Shown here one piece after another: positions 28,740-38,489 of a stretch of DNA of 64,000 bases. The first letter of the stretch is position 1; every line of letters begins with the position of its first letter. The DNA is from Stenotrophomonas acidaminiphila. GTDB lineage: Bacteria > Pseudomonadota > Gammaproteobacteria > Xanthomonadales > Xanthomonadaceae. The DNA lies in contig CP019797.1 in the NCBI GenBank assembly GCA_002951995.1, forward strand, positions 3,394,501 through 3,458,500, in the 5' to 3' direction. The notes under the pieces were generated by a model. That model had not been told where the DNA came from. It made no database searches and worked only from the letters and a program-made list of their open reading frames with translations. The position numbers and the translations under genes were made by a program.

Positions 28740-30560
28740 ATGCATGGCGGCGGTCTGGAACTGGCCCTGGTGCTGCTGTTGGCGGCGGTGATCGCCGTGC
28801 CGGTGTTCAAGCGCTTCGGGCTGGGCGCGGTGCTGGGCTATCTGGCCGCCGGCGTGGTGCTGGGCCCGCACGTGCTGGCGTTCGTGCACGACGCCGACCG
28901 CATCCTCAACGCCGCCGAGATCGGCGTGGTGATGCTGCTGTTCGTGATCGGGCTGGAGCTTTCGCCGTCGCGGCTGATGGTGATGCGGCGCACGGTGTTC
29001 GGCGGCGGCGCGCTGCAGGTGCTGGTCACCGCCGGGGTGCTCGGCGGGCTGTTGCTGCTGTACCACTTCCAGTGGAAGAGCGCGCTGGTGATCGGCACCG
29101 CGCTGGCGCTGTCCTCCACCGCGATCGGCCTGCAGCTGCTGTCCGAGCACAAGGCCCTGAACACCGACTACGGGCGGCTGGGCTTCGCCATCCTGCTGTT
29201 CCAGGACCTGGTCGCGATCCCGCTGCTGGCGGCGATTCCGCTGCTGGGCGGGATCCGCAACGAGACCCTGACCTGGCAGAACGTGGCCACCGCGGTCGGC
29301 GCGCTGGCCGTGGTGATCCTGCTGGGCCGGCCGGTGCTGCGCCACCTGTTCGGCATGGTCGCGCGCACGCGCATGCCCGAGGTGTTCACCGCCAGCGCGC
29401 TGCTGGTGGTGCTGGGCACCGCATGGCTGATGCAGAAGGCCGGGCTGAGCCCGAGCCTGGGCGCGTTCCTGGCCGGCGTGCTGCTGGCCGACTCCGAGTT
29501 CCGCCACGAGATCGAGTCGCAGATCGAGCCGTTCAAGGGCCTGCTGCTGGGGCTGTTCTTCATCGCCGTGGGCATGAGCATCGACCTGGCGCGGATCGCC
29601 GCCGAGCCGACCGTGATCGCGATCGGCGTCGGCGTGCTGCTGGCGGTGAAATTCGGGCTGCTGGTGCTGATCGGCCTGGCCGCGCGGATGCCGCTGCGCA
29701 GCGCGCTGATGCTGGGCAGCGTGCTGTGGCTGGGCGGCGAGTTCGCCTTCGTCGTGTTCAACGAGGCCGAGCGCGTCAACCTGCTGGGGCGCATCAACCA
29801 TGACCGCCTGGTCGCCATCGTCAGCCTGTCGATGGCGTTGACCCCGCTGCTGATGATCGGGCTCAAGCAGCTGGTGCGGCCGCGCGCCCCGAACCGGGGC
29901 CCGGAACGCGCGCCGGACAACCTGAACGAGGCCCAGGCGCAGCACCCGCAGGTGCTGATCGCGGGCATGGGCCGCTTCGGCCAGATCGTCGCGCGGCTGC
30001 TCACCGCGCAGCGCATCCCGTTCGTCGCGCTGGAAGCCGACCCGGGTACGGTGGAAGACCTGCGCCGCTTCGGCAACCATCTGTATTACGGCGATCCCAC
30101 CCGGCCCGACCTGCTGCGCGCGGCCGGCGGCGACCAGATCCGGGTGTTCGTGATGGCCATGGACGACCCCGACACCAACCTGCGCGCGGTGCGCCTGGTG
30201 CGGCGGCTGTACCCGCAGGCCAAGGTGCTGGCGCGCGCGCGCAACCGCCAGCACGCCTGGAAGCTGATGGACATGTCGGCCGAGCCGTTCCGCGAAGTGT
30301 TCGGGTCGAGCCTGGAGATCAGCGAACGGGTGCTCACCGCGCTGGGCATCGCCGAGAACACCGCGCGCGAGCACGTGCGCCGTTTCCGCGAGCATGACGA
30401 GAAGCTGCTCAAGGCCCAGCACCTGGTCTACGACGACGAGGCGGCGGTGATGCAGACCTCGCGCGATGCGCGCGCCGACCTGATGCAGCTGTTCGAGGCC
30501 GATGCCGGCGACGGCAAGGACGACGGGACGCCGGAGCGGCCGCCGACGAACCGCGAATGA
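28740..30560 (+). CDS. kefB: KefB/KefC-type monovalent cation:proton antiporter (CPA2) with TrkA-N domain
   Basis: The product is 606 residues from the ATG at 28740 (MHGGGLELALVLLLAAVIAV); a GTG nine bases upstream is an alternative. About 12-13 membrane helices (residues 5-385) contain the CPA2 motifs LGYLAAGVVLGPHVL, LFVIGLELSPSRL and SSTAIGLQLL. A RCK/TrkA-N domain starts near 400 (VLIAGMGRFGQIVARLL) and has LEADPGTVEDLRRFGNHLYYGDPTRPDLL. Such proteins exchange K+ for H+, gated by glutathione adducts or nucleotides. No KefF/G partner is nearby. Confidence 0.88.
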   Translation: MHGGGLELALVLLLAAVIAVPVFKRFGLGAVLGYLAAGVVLGPHVLAFVHDADRILNAAEIGVVMLLFVIGLELSPSRLMVMRRTVFGGGALQVLVTAGVLGGLLLLYHFQWKSALVIGTALALSSTAIGLQLLSEHKALNTDYGRLGFAILLFQDLVAIPLLAAIPLLGGIRNETLTWQNVATAVGALAVVILLGRPVLRHLFGMVARTRMPEVFTASALLVVLGTAWLMQKAGLSPSLGAFLAGVLLADSEFRHEIESQIEPFKGLLLGLFFIAVGMSIDLARIAAEPTVIAIGVGVLLAVKFGLLVLIGLAARMPLRSALMLGSVLWLGGEFAFVVFNEAERVNLLGRINHDRLVAIVSLSMALTPLLMIGLKQLVRPRAPNRGPERAPDNLNEAQAQHPQVLIAGMGRFGQIVARLLTAQRIPFVALEADPGTVEDLRRFGNHLYYGDPTRPDLLRAAGGDQIRVFVMAMDDPDTNLRAVRLVRRLYPQAKVLARARNRQHAWKLMDMSAEPFREVFGSSLEISERVLTALGIAENTAREHVRRFREHDEKLLKAQHLVYDDEAAVMQTSRDARADLMQLFEADAGDGKDDGTPERPPTNRE

Positions 30561-30650
30561 GGCCCGCGCGCCGCGGCAGCGGCGACTGAAACCGTGGCGC
30601 GGCGGCCTGCGACAGCGGCAGCGGCCGCCAGGGTCGCGGGCGGGCCGCGC

Positions 30651-33600
30651 TCAGCCGCGGTCGCGCAGGAACCGGGCCATCGACGACACCCCGGCACCGC
30701 CGGTTCGAACTCGCCGGCCACGTCGATGAAGCCGCGCATGACCGCGATCTCGCGCGGGCTGCGGCCCAGCGCATCGCGCAGGTCGGGGTCGGCGCCGGCG
30801 CGCAGCAGGCGCTGCACCAGCAACGGCAGGCCATGCAGCGCGGCCAGGTGCAGCGGGCCGAAGCCGCGCGGATCGCGCACGTCCAGCGCCACTTCTTCAT
30901 CGAGCAGGCGCTCGACCGCGGCCAGCACCACCTGCTCGTCACAGGCAGTGCCCGGCTCGGCGCGCGCGCCCAGCAGCAGCAGCAGCGGGGTGACCGTACC
31001 GGCAGAAGCCTGGTCCGGCTCGGCGCCGGCCAGCAGCAGGGTGTCGAGCAGCGCCAGCAGCCGGGTGCGGTCGCGCGCGGTGAACCCGTAGAGCGCGGCG
31101 CAGTGCAGCGGCGCCAGCTGCTGGTCATCGCCGGCGTGCACGTCGGCGCCTGCGGTCAGCAGTTTGGCGGCGATGTCGGGCAAGCCGAGCGCGGCAGCCA
31201 GCATCAGCACGGTGACGCCGCCCGGCAGGCGGTGGTCGATGCGCGCGCCGGCGTCGAGCAGGGCGGTGACGATGGCCGCCTGGCGCATGCTCACCGCCGC
31301 CGACAGCGGCGTGGCGCCGCTGGCGGCCGCATGCTGCGGATCGGCGCCGCGCGCCAGCAGCAGGTCCACGGTGGCGACGTGGCCGCCACCGGCCGCGCGC
31401 AGCAGGCCGGTGCAGCCCTGCGCATCGACCGCATCCACCGGCAGGCCCAGTTCGATCAGCCGGCGCACGGCGTCGGCATCGCCGGCCATCGCCGCGGCCG
31501 GCACGTCGGCTTCGCGCAGCGGCCGCAGCGGCAGCGGCCAGCCACGCCAGTCCAGCCAGTCGGCCAGGTCGCGGCGACCGCTGGACAGGGCCACGCCGAG
31601 CGGCGTCTGCCCGTCTGCGGCGCGCGCGTCCGGCGAGGCGCCCTGCATCACCAGCTGCTTCAGCGACGCCTCGCGTGCCAGCGCGGTGGCCAGGTGCAGT
31701 GCGGTCATGCCGTGGCTGTCGCGCGCTTCGCGGTCGGCGCCGTGCACCAGCAGCCAGTGCTGTACCTTCAACCAGCCCAGGCGTACCGCCAGCGCCAGCG
31801 GCGGATCGCCGGCAGGCGAACCGCCGAACGGATCGGCGCCGCGCTCCAGCAGCTCCAGTACGAACTGTTCGGTACCGCGCGAGCCCTGGTCGTGCTGCAC
31901 GCAGGCGGCCAGCAGGCGCCCCAGCCCGCCGCGCCCGGCGGGCGAAACGCCATGCCGCAGCAGCACCTGCAGCGTCGGGATGGCATCCACCCCGCGCGCC
32001 AGCAACGCGAACATCGGCGTGTCGCCGCAGGCGTCGAGCACTTCGGCATCGGCACCGTGGGCCAGCAGCCAGTCGACCACGCGCGGCTGCAGCGCCAGTT
32101 CCACGGCGTGCAGCAGGGTGCCCAGCTCGCGCGCCGAACACAGCCGCGCCAGCGGCGCCATGCCCTCGGTGTTGCCGAAGGCCAGCGCCTCGCGCAGCAG
32201 GGCCAGCGGCGGGCGGTCGTTGAGCGGCGGCGCCGCGGCGGCGCCATCGCCGGCGTCGGTGCCGGCCAGCGCGTCGCTGACCGCGGCGGGCAGCGGATAG
32301 GCCGGGTCCAGCAGCGAGACGATGCTCCAGCGCCCGGCCGCGGCCGCGTGGTCGATGGCGCGGCGGCCGTCGGCAGCGACCGCATCGGCGGCGATGCCCA
32401 GGTCCAACAGGCGCCGCACCAGCGCCGCAGTCACGTTCTCCGCGCGGCAGGCCAGCAGCACCGCGTTGCAGCCCTCGCCATCGACCGCGGTGACATCGGG
32501 CTTGTGCGCGAGCAGGCGCTCGAGCACGCCGGCATGGCCATGCGCGGCAGCGTCCAGCCACGGCGTACGGCCGGCGGCATCGCGCGGTTCGACATTGGCG
32601 CCGGCCGCGAGCAGCGCATCGACGATGTCGCCATGGCCGGCCGCGGCGGCCTCGTGCAGGGCGCTGCGGCGGCGGCGGTCGCGCGCGTCCAGCCGTGCCT
32701 TGTGCTTGAGCAGCAGCTGCACGCCGGCGGCGTCGTCGTCTTCGGTGGCCGCGGCGGGAATGAGGACCGGCACGCCGTCGGCGGGCTCCACCTTGGCGCC
32801 GCGCTCGAGCAGGAACCGCGCCAGCCGCCAGTTGCCGGCCTGGCAGGCCACCGCCAGCGGACTGTGGCCGTCGTGGTTGAGCGCGTCGATTTCGGCCGCG
32901 GCATCGCGCAGCAGTGCAGCCACGCCGGGGTCGGAACTGCGCGCGGCATGATGCAGCGGGGTGTTGCCGTCGGCGTCGGTGGCGCGCGGATCGGCGCCGT
33001 TGGCCAGCAGGGTCATCACCGCCTCGGGACGCCCGTGCCAGCTGTCGCGGGTGGCCGCCAGCAGCGGGGTCATGCCGCGATGGGCCAGGTTCACGTCCAC
33101 GCCGCGGCCGATCAGCGCGCGAAGCAGGCGCAGGTCGGGCAGCACCGCGGCCAGCACCACCAGGCTGCGCTGGTCGCGCGAATCAGCCGGCGGCGGCGCA
33201 TGCGGATCGGCGCCGGCGTCGAGCAGCTGCAGGGCGCGGTCCACGCGCCCGGCACGCGCGGCCTCGTACAGCTGCGGCACCCATTCGTGCTGCGCCATCG
33301 GCTCCAGCGGCGCCGGTTCGGCCAGGGCCTCGGCGAACGGATCGAACGCCGGCGCCGCCGTCGCCGGCGCGGCCGCTGGCGCGGCGGGCAACGCCTGCAG
33401 CGCAGCGTGCAGCAACGGCGAAAGGAGCGCGGTGGCGATGGCCAGCGGCCAGCGCAGGCCATCGCCGAGCAGACCCGGCCAGGCCGGCGCCACCACCGCC
33501 GCGCACAGCAGGCACAGCAGCAGCGCCGCGCCGATGCCGTGCCAGGAATCCATGGCGCGCGCGGACAACGCCTGGGCCTGCGCGCGCAGGGTGCCGCCTT

Positions 33601-33976
33601 CGCGCTCCAGCGCCTGCCACAGCGGCCAGGTGCGCCACAGCGCCGCCACCGCGATGCTCAGCGCCACGCACAGTGCCAGCACCGCCTGCAGGCTGCCGCT
33701 GTCGTGCAGCGCCGCCAATGGCCAGGACACCAGCAGCGCCAGCAGCCCGGTGCCCGCGGCCCAGACCACAAGCAGCCCCGGCAGGTCGTGCCGCGGCAGC
33801 GCGGCCAGCGGCGCGGTGGCGCGCGTGCGCCGCCACCACGACACCGCCAGCGCGAACGCCGGCTGCGCCAGCAGGCCGCACACGGCGGCCGGCAGGCCAC
33901 CGAGCGCGGTGGCGAGTGCGAGCAACCCGCCGAGCGCCAGCGCGCCGAGGGCACGGCTGCGGCGGGCGTCAGTCAT
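30651..33976 (-). CDS. Giant membrane-anchored ankyrin-repeat protein (3' end frameshifted as read)
   Basis: The protein is about 1,108 residues. Several hydrophobic N-terminal segments (to about residue 200) precede roughly 20 ankyrin repeats (patterns such as [23 protein letters not shown] and [17 protein letters not shown]). Near the end the frame is lost at the CCCC run 30689-30692. One extra base restores [13 protein letters not shown] and a stop at 30651-30653, clear of kefB. As read, the frame instead runs on to 30428, antisense inside kefB, giving an Arg/Ala-rich unrelated tail. Ankyrin arrays bind proteins; the partner is unknown. It overlaps ycgL by four bases. Confidence 0.82.
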
Positions 33977-34244
33977 CGCGGCCGTCGATGCGGGCGATCT
34001 TCACCGGCGCCAGGGGCTGCGGCGGCAGCTGCAGGTGGAAGCCGTGCGTGGCCAGGTTGGCGCGCACGAGCGCGGCGTCGGCCTGGGCCAGCCGCCGTTC
34101 CGGGGTCAGCGCGACTTCCAGCACGAACGCGAACGGTGCCAGGGTGGCGCCGAGCGTGGCCGGGATCGCGTCGAAGTCGTCGCGCTTGGCAAGGTAGACG
34201 TAGGTGTCCGGCTTGCGTTGGCTTTTGTAGACGTAGGCTTGCAT
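33973..34244 (-). CDS. YcgL domain protein
   Basis: This 90-residue protein, [31 protein letters not shown], matches the YcgL family in length and its N-terminal YxYKSxRKxxTYLY motif. It ends [12 protein letters not shown]. The start at 34244 was chosen over an upstream in-frame ATG (34352) because the family begins at this Met. The function of YcgL is not established. Its 3' end overlaps the ankyrin gene start by four bases. Confidence 0.85.
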
Positions 34245-34455
34245 GCCCGCGGGCGTTGCCCTGCTTGGGAATGCGGGAGATTGTGTCGGAAACCCGACGC
34301 CGGTGAAAGGCATTGCCGTACGCAGCCGTCCGCGGCTTTGCCGGAGCTTCATTCATTTTCATCAAGAAATGCGTACGCCATCACCCTGCCGGGACGCCGT
34401 ACGGTGGACGGGCACCCCGATATACTCGCGCCCCGCCCCATGTCCGGAAGACCGC

Positions 34456-35679
34456 GTGACCGCCGCAATGCCACCGCGCCTGCTCCCGCTGAACATCCTC
34501 GCGCACAGCGCCACCACCGCGCTGGGCGCAGGACTGGATGCGCAGCGCCAGGCGCTGGCGCAAGGCCGCAGTGGCCTGCGCCGCAACGACTTCGGCAACG
34601 ACCCGCTGGACTGCTGGATCGGCCGCGTCGACGGCGTGGAGGACGTGGCGCTGCCGCCGGCGCTGGCCGGCTTCGACTGCCGCAACAACGCGCTGGCATG
34701 GCTGGCGCTGCAGCAGGACGGCCTGCTCGACGCGGTGGCCGCGGTTGTCGCCCGCCACGGCGCGCACCGCGTGGCGGTGGTGATGGGCACCTCCACCTCG
34801 GCCATCGGCGCCACCGAAGCGGCATATGCGCGGCTGCACACCGATGAAGCGGGCGTGGCGCATTTCCCGCCGGAGCTGCAGCGCCCGCGCATCCACACCC
34901 CGCACGCGCTCGGCGACTTCGTCCGCGCCGCCACCGGGCTCGGCGGCCCGTGCGTGACCGTGGCCACCGCCTGTTCGTCGAGCGCCAAGGTGTTCGCGCA
35001 GGCCGCGCGGCTGATCCATGCCGGTTTCGCCGATGCCGCCCTGGTCGGCGGCGTCGATACCCTGTGCGGCAGCGTGCTGTTCGGTTTCCATTCGCTGCAG
35101 CTGGTCGCCACGGCGCCCTGCCAGCCGTTCGACGCGCGCCGCAGCGGGCTGTCGCTGGGCGAGGCCGGCGGCTATGCGGTGCTGGAACGCGCCGGCGCCG
35201 GCCCGGAGACCGCGCTGCAGCTGGGCGGCTACGGCGAATCCAGCGACGCCCACCACATGTCGGCGCCGCATCCGCAGGGGCTGGGCGCGCGCCTGGCGAT
35301 GCGCCAGGCGCTGCACAGCGCCGGGCTCGAGCCCGCGCAGCTGGGCTACCTCAACCTGCACGGCACCTCGACCCCGGCCAACGACGGCATCGAGGCCGCC
35401 GCGGTGGCGGCGCTGTTCCCGCCGTCGCTGCACGCCAGCTCGACCAAGGGCTGGACCGGCCACACCCTGGGCGCGGCCGGCATCGTCGAGTCGGTGTTCG
35501 CGCTGCTGGCCTTGTCCGACGGGCTACTGCCGGGCACGCTCAACAGCACGGTTCCCGACCCGGCCTGCGGACCGCAGATCCGGTTCGACAATGCGCGGGC
35601 GGATATCCGCCACGCGATGAACAACTCTTTCGGCTTCGGCGGCAACAACTGCTCGCTGGTATTCAGCAAGGTGGGATGA
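34456..35679 (+). CDS. Xanthomonadin/aryl polyene ketosynthase (FabF-like)
   Basis: The product is 407 residues from a GTG (34456) with GGAAG six bases upstream; the ATG at 34468 is an alternative. The catalytic triad of a condensing enzyme is present: Cys173 in TVATACSSSAK, His302 in LNLHGTSTPANDG and His336 in GWTGHTLGAAG, plus the C-terminal SFGFGGNN loop. It should extend the acyl carrier protein-bound aryl starter by repeated Claisen condensation with malonyl-ACP. It overlaps the next gene by four bases. A TATACT lies 30 bases before the start. Confidence 0.88.
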   Translation: MTAAMPPRLLPLNILAHSATTALGAGLDAQRQALAQGRSGLRRNDFGNDPLDCWIGRVDGVEDVALPPALAGFDCRNNALAWLALQQDGLLDAVAAVVARHGAHRVAVVMGTSTSAIGATEAAYARLHTDEAGVAHFPPELQRPRIHTPHALGDFVRAATGLGGPCVTVATACSSSAKVFAQAARLIHAGFADAALVGGVDTLCGSVLFGFHSLQLVATAPCQPFDARRSGLSLGEAGGYAVLERAGAGPETALQLGGYGESSDAHHMSAPHPQGLGARLAMRQALHSAGLEPAQLGYLNLHGTSTPANDGIEAAAVAALFPPSLHASSTKGWTGHTLGAAGIVESVFALLALSDGLLPGTLNSTVPDPACGPQIRFDNARADIRHAMNNSFGFGGNNCSLVFSKVG

Positions 35680-36473
35680 GGCGCATGCGCGAGGCGGTCG
35701 TCGAAGGCATCGGATTCTGGGGCAGCGGGCTGCCCGACTGGGACGCGGCGTGCGCCTGGGCGCGGGGCGGCGTGCATCCGGCGCAGGTGCCGGCACGCCC
35801 GGCCCCGCTGCTGCTGGCCGCCAACGAGCGCCGCCGCGCGCCGGCCACGGTGGCGGTGGCGCTGGAAGCCGCGCTCGCCGCCTGCGAGGCGGCCGGGCGC
35901 GAGGCAGCGACGCTGCCGTCGGTGTTCGCGTCCACCCATGGCGAAATGTCGATCAGCGACTACATGTGCACCACGCTGGCCAGCGACCCGCGCGCGGTGT
36001 CGCCCACCCGCTTCCACAACTCGGTGCACAACGCCGCCGCCGGCTACTGGACGATCGGCACCGGCGCGCATGTGCCGGCCACCGCGATCAGCGCCGGCCG
36101 CGGCAGTTTCGCGCAGGGCCTGATCGAAGCGATGGCGCAGCTGGCCGCCGGCAGCGAGGCGGTGCTGCTGGTCGCCTACGACGGCCCGGCCTGTGGCCCG
36201 CTCGGCGAAATGGCCCCCAGCGAGGGCCTGCTGGGCGTCGCCCTGGTGCTGTCGAACAGCCCCTGCGCCGGGCTGCCGACGCTGCGCGTGGCGATGGCCA
36301 CCGGCAGCGGCGACGGCAGTGCCGACGCGCCCGGGCCGTTGACGCGGCTGCTGGCCGGCAACGCGATGCAGCCGGCGCTGCCGCTGCTCGAAGCGCTGGC
36401 GCTGGAGCGCCCCCAGGTGCTGCTGCCGGCCGGGCCGGAGCAATGGCTGCAGGTCGCGATCGGCCATGGCTGA
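35676..36473 (+). CDS. Ketosynthase-like chain-length factor of the pigment cluster
   Basis: The product is 265 residues starting MRRMREAVVEGIGFWGSGLPDW. It is an N-terminal ketosynthase fold (SVFASTHGEMSISDYMCTTLA, FHNSVHNAAAGYWTIGTG) in which the cysteine elbow is replaced by ATAISAGRGSFAQG, and the C-terminal half with the two His is missing. This is the profile of the KS-like chain-length-factor partner in aryl polyene clusters, which pairs with the active ketosynthase to set polyene length. It is translationally coupled to the ketosynthase upstream. Confidence 0.8.
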   Translation: MRRMREAVVEGIGFWGSGLPDWDAACAWARGGVHPAQVPARPAPLLLAANERRRAPATVAVALEAALAACEAAGREAATLPSVFASTHGEMSISDYMCTTLASDPRAVSPTRFHNSVHNAAAGYWTIGTGAHVPATAISAGRGSFAQGLIEAMAQLAAGSEAVLLVAYDGPACGPLGEMAPSEGLLGVALVLSNSPCAGLPTLRVAMATGSGDGSADAPGPLTRLLAGNAMQPALPLLEALALERPQVLLPAGPEQWLQVAIGHG

Positions 36474-37251
36474 GCAACGCATGCTGGGTCCGGACGACGT
36501 GGCGGTGGTGATCCCCGCCCTGAACGAAGCGCTGCGCATCCGCGAGGTCGTGAGCGGCGCGCTTGCGTTCTGCCCGCACGTGATCGTGGTCGACGACGGC
36601 TCCGACGACGGGACCGTGGACTGCATCGCCGACCTGCCGGTCACCGTGCTGCGCCATGCGCGGCGCAGCGGCAAGGGCCAGGCGCTGCGCAGCGGCTTCG
36701 CCGAAGCCGTGCGGCGCGGCCTGCGCGGGGTGCTGACCATGGACGGCGACGGCCAGCACGCGGCCGCCGACCTGCCGCGGCTGCTGGCCTGCGCCAACCG
36801 CCACCCCGGCTGCATCGTCATCGGCGCGCGGCTGCGCAAGCGCGCCTCGCAGCCGCTGCTGCGGCGCCTGGCCAACGAGTTCGGCGACTGGGGCGTGGCC
36901 TGGGGTACGCACTACCAGGTGGCCGACAGCCAGAGCGGCCAACGCTTCTACCCGGCCGCGGTGATCGCCATGCGCGACATTCCCGGCGAGGATTTCGTGT
37001 TCGAGGCGCAGGTGCTGATCTCGGCGGCGCGGCAGCTCGGCACGCGCTGCGTGTCGGTGCCGATCGAATCGCGCTACCGCAGCGCCGACCGCGACGAGTG
37101 CTTCCGCCCCAGCCACTTCCGCCCGCTGCGCGACCTGACCCGGATCACCGTGCACATCGTGCGGCTGGCGCTGCGCCATGGCGACGTGCGCAGGGTCCAC
37201 CGCCGCATCCGCGCCAACCCGCCACTGATCGACGACGGCGCGGGCGGGTAA
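36466..37251 (+). CDS. Family 2 glycosyltransferase of the pigment cluster
   Basis: This 261-residue GT-A enzyme has VAVVIPALNEALRIREVV and VVDDGSDDGT for nucleotide sugar, TMDGDGQHAAADL (the DxD-like metal site) and EDFVFEAQVLISAARQLG. It lacks transmembrane helices. It resembles dolichol-phosphate mannosyltransferase-like enzymes and is a constant member of xanthomonadin-type loci, where it may add a sugar or glycerol-type head group to the pigment lipid (inference). It overlaps the preceding gene by eight bases. Confidence 0.83.
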   Translation: MAEQRMLGPDDVAVVIPALNEALRIREVVSGALAFCPHVIVVDDGSDDGTVDCIADLPVTVLRHARRSGKGQALRSGFAEAVRRGLRGVLTMDGDGQHAAADLPRLLACANRHPGCIVIGARLRKRASQPLLRRLANEFGDWGVAWGTHYQVADSQSGQRFYPAAVIAMRDIPGEDFVFEAQVLISAARQLGTRCVSVPIESRYRSADRDECFRPSHFRPLRDLTRITVHIVRLALRHGDVRRVHRRIRANPPLIDDGAGG

Positions 37252-37297
37252 GCGCAGCCGCGGTGAAGCCGGTCCAGCGGCTGCACCTGCGCGCGGC

Positions 37298-38026
37298 TCA
37301 GCCCATGCCGCCGTTGATGCCGATCACCTGGCCGTTGATGTAACCGGCGTCGTCGCTGCACAGGAACGCCACCAGTGCCGCCACTTCCTCCGGGCGGCCC
37401 GCGCGCGCGGCCGGTACGGTCTGCCGGATCAGCTCCGGCGGAAACGCATCGCCGGCCATCCGCCCTTCGATCACCCCCGGGGCGACGACGTTGACGCTGA
37501 TGCCGCGGCTGGCCATTTCCCGCGCCAGCGACTTCGAGGCCCCGTGCAACGCCGCCTTGGCCGCGGCGTAGTTGGTCTGGCCGCGGTTGCCGAGCACCGC
37601 CGCCACCGACGAGACGCTGACGATGCGGCCCCAGCGCGTGCGCGCCATCGGCAGCAGCAGCGGCTGGGTGACGTGGAAGAAGCCATGCAGCGACACGTCG
37701 ATCACCCGCCGCCAGCGCGCCGCGTCCATGCCGGCCATCGGCGCGTCGTCGTGCACCCCGGCGTTGTTGACCACGATCTGGATCGGGCCGTCGGCCAGCA
37801 GGCCTTCCAGCGCCGCCGCGGTGGCCTCGCCGTCGGCCACGTCGAACGCCACCGGCTGCGCGCTGCCGCCGGCGGCGGCGATCTCCGCGGCCACCGCCTG
37901 CGCGCGCGCCAGGTTGCCGTTGGCATGCACGATCACATGCGCGCCGGCCGCGGCCAGGCGCCGGCAGACCGCCCCGCCCAGGTCGCCGCTGCCACCGGTC
38001 ACCAGCGCGCGTCGCTTCGTATTCAT
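37298..38026 (-). CDS. 3-oxoacyl-ACP reductase (FabG-like) of the pigment cluster
   Basis: This 242-residue classical SDR begins MNTKRRALVTGGSGDLGGAVC after AGGAAGAG. It has the cofactor motif TGGSGDLGG, NNAG in VVNNAGVHDDAPM, Ser in VSVSSVAAVLG and YxxxK in NYAAAKAALHG, so the catalytic set is complete. It should reduce the beta-keto group after each condensation with NADPH. It is the last gene of the minus-strand operon, 28 bases after the dehydratase. Confidence 0.88.
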   Translation of the reverse strand: MNTKRRALVTGGSGDLGGAVCRRLAAAGAHVIVHANGNLARAQAVAAEIAAAGGSAQPVAFDVADGEATAAALEGLLADGPIQIVVNNAGVHDDAPMAGMDAARWRRVIDVSLHGFFHVTQPLLLPMARTRWGRIVSVSSVAAVLGNRGQTNYAAAKAALHGASKSLAREMASRGISVNVVAPGVIEGRMAGDAFPPELIRQTVPAARAGRPEEVAALVAFLCSDDAGYINGQVIGINGGMG

Positions 38027-38054
38027 CGCGGTCTCTTCCTGCATGTCGTTGCGC

Positions 38055-38489
38055 TCATTGTCCGGGTTGCAGCATCACCGCCGCGCGTCCTTCGGCCAGC
38101 AGCCGCCCGCCGTGGCTGATCCGGAACGCGTACTGCTGGCTGGCCCCGGTCTCGGCCAGGACCTGCGCGGTCGCCTCGATGGCGCCATCGAGATCGTCGA
38201 TGCGCGCGACATGCAGCCGCACGTCGCGCAGCGCCACCAGCACGCCGGGCAGCACCGCGCCGCCGCGCTGGCGCGCGCGCAGGCCGCCGTGCACCGCCAT
38301 CGCCTGCGCGCCGTACTCGCACAGGTGGACCGCGCGCAGCCGGCCGTCGCTGCGCAGCGGGTGCGCCGGATCGCGGTGGTTGTGCGCGCGCAGGACGATG
38401 TCGCTGGCGCTCCACGCCAGCACTTCGTCCCACAGGCACATGTCGCCCTGGTGCGGCACCAGCGGCAGGATGTCCTCACGCCGCAGCAT
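38055..38489 (-). CDS. Hotdog-fold 3-hydroxyacyl-ACP dehydratase of the pigment cluster
   Basis: This 144-residue protein, MLRREDILPLVPHQGDMCLWDEVLAW, has the conserved PHQGDMCLxDEV start of the ApeP-type dehydratases. LCEYGAQAMAVHGG forms the long central helix that carries the acidic catalytic residue. It would remove water from 3-hydroxyacyl-ACP to form the conjugated double bonds. It overlaps the MMPL exporter gene by 14 bases. Confidence 0.82.
   Translation of the reverse strand: MLRREDILPLVPHQGDMCLWDEVLAWSASDIVLRAHNHRDPAHPLRSDGRLRAVHLCEYGAQAMAVHGGLRARQRGGAVLPGVLVALRDVRLHVARIDDLDGAIEATAQVLAETGASQQYAFRISHGGRLLAEGRAAVMLQPGQ

Noticed and set aside
30833..34306. 1157-codon plus-strand ORF opposite the ankyrin gene
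   Set aside because: Mirror frame of repetitive high-GC coding sequence; no domain resemblance.
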